From Aldrovandia affinis (lineage: Eukaryota > Chordata > Actinopteri > Notacanthiformes > Halosauridae), in contig JAINUG010000198.1 in assembly GCA_029706075.1 (NCBI GenBank), forward strand, positions 124,001 to 188,000: a stretch of 64,000 nt of DNA, in the 5' to 3' direction. The notes under the pieces were generated by a model. The model ran no database searches. It was not told the DNA's origin and worked only from the letters and a program-made list of their open reading frames with translations. The position numbers and the translations under genes were made by a program. The first letter of the stretch is position 1. Every line of letters starts with the position of its first letter. Positions 56,331-64,000 of the stretch are shown here, in pieces.

Positions 56331-57866
56331 TGCTCGCAAGACAATTAAGGGACAGAGGGAGCCTGTAGCCGCAGATTATTTTCAGTAAGTAAGCATATTC
56401 CAAATTTAAATACTTGATGTTGCGTGAACAGTTTTGCCCATAAATACCATTGAGCATTTTGCTTTAAGGAGTATTTCATCATAGTTTATGTCATTGTGTG
56501 TGGGACCCGAGCATGTGTCCAGATATTGGTTCTCATATCTGCGCTTTCGTGTTTGCCTTTTTTACCACATGAAACTCTGCCACTCTGTCAAAGAAAAGTG
56601 CTTCTGAAAAAGTCTCCGGGCTTGATTTGTGGGTTATGTGCTGCATAACGGTGGACTCTGAGCCAGATTCCATAACACTTTCTCACATAAAACTTTTTTT
56701 TTTACACTTACAATTGAATTTATTCCTTTGGCAAACGCTTTTGTCCAAAGAGATTTACAAGGCCATTATAGCCAAACAACACTGAGAGCAATTAACGAGA
56801 GGGCAAAGGTGAAGACCACAATACGTTCAAAATATCAATATAGGAAAACTTCAAGGACGATAAGGTTTTATGTGGAATACCAAGGGGCCAGAAGCACAGA
56901 GGCATTGTTGGTTCCATCCCTTTTTTTTTTAAAGCTTCAAACATCTTGGCACGGGTCAGCACTTTGTGCCACTGCCAGCACTCAGGCCAGGCTGGTGGAC
57001 GTTGGCAGTAGTGTTGGTGGTGTGTGGGTGTTACAGGGGTGAGACAGACAGAGAGACGTGGGGCGTTGCAGACAGCAGGTAGAGCAGAAAAGATGACCAC
57101 CGCTGAGGGGAAAACAAGATCAGAACAGCAGGAGGGTTGCGACCAACAGCCACCGAATGGGAAACGAAAGGCGTCGGAGGGAAAAAGGTGACTCCCGAGT
57201 TTGGACCTAGCCGAAGGCAAGCGGGAAGAGAAAACACACAGGATTAAATCCAATGTTTACTTCAGGTGCCACAGTGGGAAATATTAATCCCCCCCCGCTC
57301 TGTGTCAGGAAGTCTGATTCCGTTTTCTGTGCCGATCCCTGAGTGGTCTGCAGAGCTGATTGGGTAAGGGGTTTGGGGAATTGGAGTCACAGAGGTTGCG
57401 GCTTGAACATTTGATTAATAATTATTCGGGGCTCTGCAGGGATGGGTTAATGGGGCACGGCTTGTGGAATTGATTGTTCTTGGGATGAGCTGGGAGCGGG
57501 CAAACCGAAAGGCGCAATTGCACAGATTAAAGGATGCAGGCTGTAATTGATTGCAACATAAGCAGACCTATTTCCCCTGATGTTCCTCCCCTCCTCTCTT
57601 AAAGAACGCGAGACTCACAGCCCCTTTGGTCAGGACCAAAGGCGCAGACCCTCAGCGCCTATTGCGCAAGGGCGGTCCGACGCAGCGCTCCCTCGTCCTC
57701 TGCGTGTCGCCATGTTGCGATGACACCGTTCGCACGCGTTAAGCCACAGTTTCAGACTCATGTCATGTCCTTGACTATTAGACCTAATGCATCATCTCAT
57801 TGACTTCCCAGAAATGCACAGCAACTGTAACTAAATTGCTTGTCTTAACATGTTCTGGCTTCGATC
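56331..57866. other. no recognisable gene
   Basis: A short SINE-tail-like piece (TTTGGCAAACGCTTTTGTCC) lies at 56729-56760. CpG-richer patch at 57600-57740. No supported exon. Confidence 0.45.
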
Positions 57867-58110
57867 ACTAAATCCATTTGACATCGGAGGTTCTGGACAA
57901 ACTGCTGTGTGCTTTGATTGAATCGATTCCCTCATTGTAAAATAATGTAATAGTTTGTGAACCTGAAAAAAAAGGGTGTATAAAAGACAGAGGCATCCAG
58001 ATCCTGGACAAACTGCTCTGGACTTGTAAAATAATGTCATAGTTTGTGAACACACACAGGCATCCAGATGTCTTTGCACCTCCACTTGCACCTCCACTTG
58101 CACTTGAATG
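57867..58110. repeat. local imperfect duplication
   Basis: TGGACAAACTGCT, TTGTAAAATAATGTNATAGT, TTGTGAAC and AGGCATCCAGAT each occur twice at a spacing of about 110 bases, with a CACCTCCACTTG triplication at 58077-58104. Confidence 0.75.
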
Positions 58111-58770
58111 TGCATGCACCATCTTCACATTGCACACCGGACGATGACTCTGGATGATGATAAAGAATATGGCCAAGAAAATGTTCCGTAACTTCATGTG
58201 CTCCACACATGCAGCTTCATCAAGAATTTATACTTTTGAAGAGTAAATCATTGCAATAGTTGTTAGCGATTTACAAAGTCATGTTGCCAACAGTCAAACT
58301 GTCCTTAGAGCATACGGTATACCTTTAAATCCTACCATGCAACTTTGATAGCATACTGCAGTGTTCTGTTATAGGGCTATAGATATCTGTGAATCCAAAT
58401 GCCTATATATAGATGTACAGGAGGACATTTTTATGGGAAAATATGGCTTTAAATCATTTTTCCTCCATTATTCATTAACAGACATTGAGGACGTATTATG
58501 CTTGATAAATAATTGAAGGAAGTTAATAATTCACACAGACAAAAAAAGGGTTTGGTTAACTTGGTTCCAAAGCCTAACAAGTTGAGGGGTTGCTCAAATA
58601 TGACCTCGTTCTAAAAGTTTTCTGTGTGATGCTGTCATAGACCCAGCATAACAAATCGACAAACAAATCACATCTTTGTGGCCGTGATCATAAATCATAA
58701 ATCGTGACCAAATTACCACAACTGGGAAAATGATCACACAGGGCTCATTTTCAGTTTTGAGGAAAATGCT
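58111..58770. other. no recognisable feature
   Basis: Nothing identified. Confidence 0.45.
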
Positions 58771-59170
58771 GTTATGAATTGGGTTCCGTTTCGGGTTATC
58801 GTTTTTCCCTGGGCCACTGCGGATAACCACCTCGTTAGGTGAGAGGGTTAACACCTGGGCTTAATTAACACCTGGGTGTAATTAAGCCCTGCCCAGGTGA
58901 GATAAAAAGGGCCTGACTGCAGTAGCTCAAGTTAGCTCATTTCTTGTGTTGGTGTAGGAGAGGCAACAACTTCAGTGGCACTTTCCTTAAATTTGAACTC
59001 ATTTAGCTTTCTTGTCTTTTCTCTATTTTCTGTTTGTTTTGGTGTTGTCCCCCCAGCACCATCGGTTGTCCTCCCCATTGATTTGTTTGAATTGCTCCCT
59101 TCCTTTTTGTTTTGGGTCTTTTCTTTTTGCCGATTGTTTTGATAGGATTAGTGGGTGGACATGGTCATAG
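58771..59170 (+). repeat. LTR-like repeat
   Basis: Begins TGTTATGAATTGGGTTCCGT, contains CCACCTCGTTAGGTGAGAGG and TTAATTAACACCTGGGTGTA, then GAGATAAAAAGGGCCTGACT, which could be a TATA-like box. It pairs with 53590-53772 in opposite orientation. The 3' boundary and any target duplication could not be fixed. Confidence 0.45.
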
Positions 59171-59620
59171 CCCTGGCCATCTTATAGACCCCAAGAGACC
59201 CTGTTTTTTGGTTGCCCCAAAGAGACCACTTTGTTTTATTTAGAAAATGGGAAACGTCTGCTCATCCTGTGTTTTAAAGAAAGTATTAGTAAAATACGTG
59301 GCCAAGACATGCTTTCGATTAACTGTGTGTGGTCTGTCCATTTACACTGGACAACTGGAGACTGCAGTAGTTGTAGTTTTGCAAGCCTCTTCTTAGATAA
59401 AAGTAAAATAACAAGTCACCATAGGCACACATGTGTGGCAGTTTAATTGAATACTTGTATAGTGTTGCTGTAAGATGTTAATGTACAATGTATCACAATA
59501 ATTCTAAATGTGTTGGTCATGCTTTGTGTGAAGGGCCCATTTCTGTAACATGGCAACATATTTGTATTTCTAATCTGGTCCTTGGAAGTTTGGGATGGTA
59601 ACAGTGCCCAGGGAAAAGCA
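59171..59620. other. no recognisable feature
   Basis: Nothing identified. Confidence 0.45.
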
Positions 59621-59631
59621 GGATGTATATA

Positions 59632-59760
59632 TATTCATTCATTCATTCATTATCTAACCCACTTATTCCTGGTCAGGGTGGGGCTGGAGCCCCTAGCATG
59701 CATTGGGCGAGAGGCAGGAATATATCCTGGACAGGTTGCCAATCCGTCGCAGTATAAATA
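59632..59760 (-). repeat. fish interspersed repeat with ATTC tail
   Basis: An (ATTC)n run precedes AACCCACTTATTCCTGGTCA, GGGCTGGAGCCCCTAGCATG, ATTGGGCGAGAGGCAGGAAT and GTTGCCAATCCGTCGCAG, a sequence I have seen repeatedly in fish DNA. Class not assigned. Confidence 0.6.
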
Positions 59761-60317
59761 TCATATTATAAATATATTCACAATTGCCTGTAAAACCACA
59801 CCTATGGGTGCATGATGATTGAGTCCTCACATGCAGTCAGTCTCACCAGGTGGGACATGGAGTCCCAGAGAGAATAAACCATTTTTATGGCCTTTCCATG
59901 TTTGGCTGGAGCAACTTTCCTCTCACTCATTTTGACAGATCAAACTGTTCTTAATGAATCCACTAGGTGGTAGTTCTGCTCTGTGCACGCGCTGAATGGA
60001 TGAGTGAAATGGCTGACAGGGATGGACACGCAACACTCAACACATCTCGTTTCAAGTTTTGTTTTCAATAAAATTTGTTAAACTAAAAAAATTGCCCTAA
60101 ATGACTGCAACATTTAGTAAATGGAACCTTCTTAAATAATAAATAAACTTTATTTATACAGCACCTTTCATACAATAGTTTGTAGCCCAAAGTGCAGACA
60201 GAGAAAGACGACTGATAAAACAATAACAGAGGTAACTTTGACATAAGATTAATTAATTTCCTACTCTGGTACAAATAGAGGTATACCTTTCTGCACTGAT
60301 ATCAGTTAGTATTCATT
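59761..60317. other. mostly unrecognised; LINE-tail-like motif
   Basis: AACTTTATTTATACAGCACC and TTTGTAGCCCAAAGTGCAGA at 60146-60200 resemble an interspersed-repeat terminus. The rest is unidentified. Confidence 0.4.
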
Positions 60318-60500
60318 TATTTATTTGTTTTACAAAGATAGTTTTCAATGTGTGGAACAGCTTGCCGGTTCATGTAGTAGAGACAGAGACCCCTGGGGTG
60401 TTCAAGTCCAGGCTTGACGCAGTGCTGGATACTCTCCAGACTGTAGATAAATGGTGTGCCTATATGGGCTGAATAGCCTGTTCTCCTCATTGTATATTTT
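60318..60500 (+). mobile_element. CR1/L2-like LINE 3'-end fragment
   Basis: Reads VWNSLPVHVVETET-like codons and VFKSRLDAVLDTL, then ATGGGCTGAATAGCCTGTTC. Related to 41085-41535. Confidence 0.65.
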
Positions 60501-60502
60501 GA

Positions 60503-60629
60503 TGTGTGGCTCAGTTGGTAGAGCAAGGTTGTGGGTTCGATTCCCACTGGGAGCACATATTCTGAAAAATGTATGCATTCACTACTGTAAGTTGCTTTGG
60601 ATAAAAGCGTCTGCTAAATGGCATATGTT
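60503..60629 (+). repeat. SINE family A
   Basis: TGTGGCTCAGTTGGTAGAGC, GGTTGTGGGTTCGATTCCC, TGTATGCATTCACTACTGTA and AGTTGCTTTGGATAAAAGCG: the cleanest copy of this family in the window. Confidence 0.95.
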
Positions 60630-60730
60630 ATTATTATATTATGTTCTTACTATGCGTGTAAAGCATAGTGGCCCTCAACGGAGCGGATTGCCCTCACGCT
60701 CGCCTGCGTCTCTGTGAATGAATCACACAC

Positions 60731-60849
60731 CAGGTGAACAGGAGTGAACTGGACGTTTCGGTGACCTGCAGTCCCTGCTCCCAGCTGTCTGCCTGCACAT
60801 TGCTGGTGTTTCCCTGCACCGCTTGCGAGCTGCCGGTGAAGTCGGAATC
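60731..60849 (-). CDS. candidate internal exon, unknown gene
   Basis: On the minus strand a C-rich tract ending CCCCCCACCCCCCAG precedes a 119-base open stretch reading DSDFTGSSQAVQG and ADSWEQGLQVTETSSSLLFT. It ends CACCTG before GTGTGT, a usable but weak donor. Composition is higher in GC than the neighbours and the plus-strand frame is also open. I do not recognise the peptide, and no neighbouring exon was found, so this is tentative. Confidence 0.2.
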
Positions 60850-60865
60850 CTGGGGGGTGGGGGCA

Positions 60866-61079
60866 GGCGGCAGTGTGGTACAATGGTTAGGGAACTGGGC
60901 TTGTAACGTTAAGGTTGCAGGTTCAATCCCCAGGTGGGACACTGCCGTTATACCCTTGAGCAATGTACTTAACCTGAATTGCTTCAGTTAATATCCAGCT
61001 GTATAAATGGATTGTAAAGAAATGTGAACTGTAAGTCGCTCTGGATAAGAGCATCTGCTAAATGCCTGTAACGTAATGC
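60866..61079 (+). repeat. SINE family B, full length
   Basis: GGCGGCAGTGTGGTACAATG, GGAACTGGGCTTGTAACGTT, GGTTCAATCCCC, CTGAATTGCTTCAGTTAATA and tail AGTCGCTCTGGATAAGAGCA. Confidence 0.95.
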
Positions 61080-61309
61080 ATTTACATTTACATTTGAGGC
61101 ATTTAGCAGACGCTCTTATCCAGAGCGACTTACACAGTTTAAATTTCTTTTATACAGTCCATTTATACAGTTGTATATATATACTGAAGCAGTTCAGGTT
61201 AAGTACCTTGCTCAAGGGTACAACAGCAGTGTTCCCACCTGAGAATTGAACCAGCAACCTCTGAGTTACAAGCCCAGCTCCCCTAACCATTACACTACAC
61301 TGCCAGCCT
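61080..61309 (-). repeat. SINE family B, full length, tail to tail with its neighbour
   Basis: Minus strand GGCAGTGTAGTGTAATGGTT through tail AGTCGCTCTGGATAAGAGCG. It abuts the plus copy directly, producing a 444-bp inverted repeat with almost no spacer. Confidence 0.95.
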
Positions 61310-61938
61310 ATGGTGTGCTACAGTGGCAGCGAGCCACACGCCAGGCCATTGCATAAGCCCAGAGTCTCCCGGGACCACGTGTGACCGTGCTGGCTTCCCA
61401 GCTACGACAGCCCTCTCTGGAGGACCTGCTGTCGGGCAGCAACAAACATCCAGGCTGAATTGTCACGAATCTGAAACCTAAAGCAAATGGTTTTCTGTAT
61501 TCTAGATTTCAATGCATATCCATCCAGCTTTTTCATGGGTAGTGTTTATATGGCTTTCCATACTACGCCGAATAAATAACGTTAATATTATTACAACAGC
61601 TATGCTAGCAGCGCGTGTGTACTTACTGTGCTCCACGTTGCGCAGCTGCACTGTATGAAACGCGTGCGTTTAGAGACGGCGTAAAATGAAATTGCTGGCC
61701 AGTGTTGCAACGCTCTGTGGTGCATTGTCTTCACAATTTAGACTGCAAATTAATTTCTGCTCTGACTAAAGGCCTCTAGTGAATGAAAACTGTCACTCAG
61801 CCACCCTCTCAGGGTAGGTAGGCACTTCTCTTCCAGTGGAGACAAATATTCAATTTTACCATTCCGTCCAGTCTAACTGTTGTTGTCCTCTTATTGGTCA
61901 CCAATACGTTAATATGGTTTTCAGTATAGGCATAACGA
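61310..61938. other. no recognisable feature
   Basis: Nothing identified. Confidence 0.45.
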
Positions 61939-62104
61939 GTGGGGGGGATGGGAGCGGAGCATGTCCCCCCCCCAATATTAAAAACAGTCATATCTGTCCC
62001 CCCCCAATAATTTACCTTTCATTATGTCCCCCCCCTATATTTAAGGTTATGTCCTTGGTTTGCTGTTGCAAACACACACACACACATACGCACACACACA
62101 CACA
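61939..62104. repeat. C-tract repeats and CA microsatellite
   Basis: TGTCCCCCCCCC-type tracts recur at about 61961, 61993 and 62024, each followed by AATATT/AATAAT/TATATT. A (CA)n run follows at 62071-62104. Confidence 0.8.
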
Positions 62105-62109
62105 CTTCA

Positions 62110-62575
62110 CGCAAACTGACTGTACCATCCCTCCGGGCGCCTGGCAGCCGCTCCTCGCTGTCTCACTTCTTCTCTGTCCCCTCGGTGGTGGGATGATCTT
62201 CCGCACTCGCGGTCAGGACCGCAGAATCGCTTGCGATCTTCCGCAAGAGACTCAAAACCCACCTCTTTAGACTCCACGACCACTGAATTCTGTACATCTA
62301 GCCAATTGTCATCACCACTGCCTGCATGTTTATTACTGCTGTTTGTATATGTATACTTGTTTAAATCTTCCTCTTAAAAAATAAATAAATAAAAACGTTT
62401 CCTTCCCAGTGTTACAGGTACGGTATGCAGCTGCCAACAATGATGTCTATCGCTGTATTACTGCACTGATCTCTTGTGCGAACAATGATTGATCGTACCA
62501 TCTATTAATGCGCGTCTTGTAAATCGCTCTGGATAAGAGCATCTGCGTAATGCTTAAAATGTAAATGTAAAATGT
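62110..62575 (+). mobile_element. L2-like LINE 3' end
   Basis: Same family as 43490-43965: CTCCGGGCGCCTGGCAGCCG, codons for ESLAIFRKRLKTHLFRLH, a stop, GTTACAGGTACGGTATGCAG and the tail AATCGCTCTGGATAAGAGCA. The coding part has a frameshift before RIACDLPQE. Confidence 0.85.
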
Positions 62576-64000
62576 CATAAATCAATACAACACATTGCCA
62601 GCGCACAGGCCATAAAGACCAGCCACAAAGAAATTAAAACAGCAGTGGATAAAACGTACTGGTGCAGCACAGGTACTGGCAGAGATGTATCTAAGATGTG
62701 CATCTTTCATCCGCGCTGTGCCACTACCCAACTGTGTGCTGGGGGTGCGGTACTCGGGAGTTTTTGTGGAGCCGAACACACCTGGACATAATTGAAACAA
62801 TCAGGACTCTGGTGGTAACACGCACAGTCAACTTCAAAACAGCTCAATAAAGACGCATGCAAATTCACAAGTACATCACACTAAAGTGATTTATGAATAA
62901 ATATAAAGAGAATAAATTGAGTTGGTAAATACAGAGGTGGTAATAAATAAATCACTCTGCCACTCGTAGCAAATGCACAGAAACGCACACTAATAAAGCA
63001 TATCATCATTTCTTATAGTGCCGTCCACTTCGTAGCCGGTTACAGAAGGGCTTGCATACTCAAGGTCCTTCGGGAAGGAGTTTGTTTCCCCCCACACACA
63101 CATAAAACACAAACACGAGCGCGTCAAATGAAAAGAGAAAGCTGAATCATTTCTGATTATACTTCCAAGGACTCTGCCCTCCGTCGCGGTCATCAAGATT
63201 TCAGAAGAAGGGAAAAAAACCCTCAGCGGACAAAGATAAATAGAACACTTAACTGGGCTTCACGAGAGGCGCAGGGGGAAATTGATGCCAGTGCATTTTG
63301 GTGGGGCGGGGCACCGATATAGCTATTTGCACCAGGCTGAATGCTGGCGGCCCTGTGGCTCCCACTGCATTATTGATTATGGATAAAGCGATGTTTTCGA
63401 CAGTCCCCGTCACCTGCCCAGCCCGCCTCCCCGTCGCTGTATTGATCACAGGGAGTAGAGCGAAAGGTCAAGGTGGCAGGATAATTTGTTTTAGTTTGCC
63501 ATGGTGCGAGGCCTTAAAGGATCTCTGCTCGTCTGACACGGGGGGGGAATGAATCATCTGGATGGCCAATGCGGTGGCCCCGGCAATTCCCTCCTGTCGT
63601 TCAGACAAAAATGGGGAGGATTAGGTTTCATGGACTCCCACCTGCACAATTTACTCCTGTGCAGTGATGGAATACAACAAGACATGAGCACATTGTTGAC
63701 CATTCCTGTGAACTACAGTAGAGCAGAGTTATACGTTTGTGTGCACTTGTTATGGGGTATCACATCCCCGGTGATAACTCACACATAAAACAATGACTGC
63801 TTAACCTGCATGGGATTATTGTGGTGACGTTACCTTACATTACAACTCTATTAGGAAATGTTTCCCATGGATGGACATCCCTCAAACCACCTGACAGTCC
63901 GCTCAGTTTATGTTGTGAACTGGAGGATCATTTTCTCTTTCACAATTTTGGTGTTTCTTGACCACTTTTTCCATGGATCAAGGGATAATTCTCTAGTTTT
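62576..64000. other. no recognisable gene
   Basis: The stretch 63240-63560 is balanced in composition and free of known repeats, which could fit conserved non-coding DNA, but this cannot be judged from one sequence. Frames on both strands lack motifs. Confidence 0.4.

Noticed and set aside
57600..57740. CpG island promoter
   Set aside because: The CpG-rich patch is only about 140 bases and no exon-like sequence follows on either strand.
60503..61309. True tRNA genes from the box A and box B motifs
   Set aside because: Each is followed by a conserved SINE body and the LINE-type tail, and the tRNA acceptor stem is not kept. The same holds for 19302, 21224, 22222, 31855, 36757, 44353, 51579 and 52817.

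Overview
This window is non-coding, transposon-rich animal DNA, most probably from a teleost fish. The evidence is the set of repeats. There are many tRNA-headed SINEs with the fish-type tail AAGTCGCTCTGGATAAGAG. There are 3' ends of L2/CR1-type LINEs with the same tail, Tc1/mariner elements with TA duplications, a piggyBac-type element with TTAA duplications, hAT and Harbinger pieces, and long TG, GA and CA microsatellites. I see no bacterial or phage organisation (no operons, Shine-Dalgarno sites or dense ORFs). No complete host gene is recognisable. Only three weak exon-like pieces stand out: 6314-6358 (+), 34485-34513 (-) and 60731-60849 (-).

Layout. 1-6.5 kb: intergenic DNA with a Gypsy integrase fragment and a Harbinger-derived element. 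6.5-17.2 kb: the unusual part. A DNA transposon with ends GGGCCCTATTTTGGTG is followed by three tandem units of about 1.4-1.5 kb. Each unit holds a GC-rich 123-bp (41-codon) minisatellite fused in frame to a hAT (DUF4371/ZMYM1-like) transposase fragment and then another copy of the transposon 3' end. The minisatellite then expands into longer arrays. These alternate with two copies of a large hairpin whose arms each encode a CCHC zinc-knuckle (gag-like) peptide on opposite strands, with a CTCTGTG-type microsatellite in the loop.

17.7-31 kb: a deleted Tc1 element, a TG microsatellite, a circularly permuted inverted repeat (18.9-20.7 kb), a piggyBac-type element (22.8-24.1 kb), a hAT MITE with a perfect 8-bp duplication (27.86-28.07 kb), a 250-bp-arm inverted repeat (28.1-29.0 kb) and a LINE end. 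31-45 kb: SINEs, LINE ends, a 236-bp GA tract, a second deleted Tc1 element, and an IS630-like transposase split by a LINE insertion. 45-64 kb: a solo LTR with a 4-bp duplication (47.46-47.86 kb), nested SINE-in-MITE insertions, LTR-like fragments, a tail-to-tail SINE pair and long stretches with no recognisable content.

Nothing here forms a working pathway. The pieces relate as a parasite community: SINEs share 3' tails with the local L2-type LINEs, and non-autonomous DNA elements derive from Tc1, Harbinger, hAT and piggyBac families. All family assignments come from motif recognition by eye; no database search was possible.
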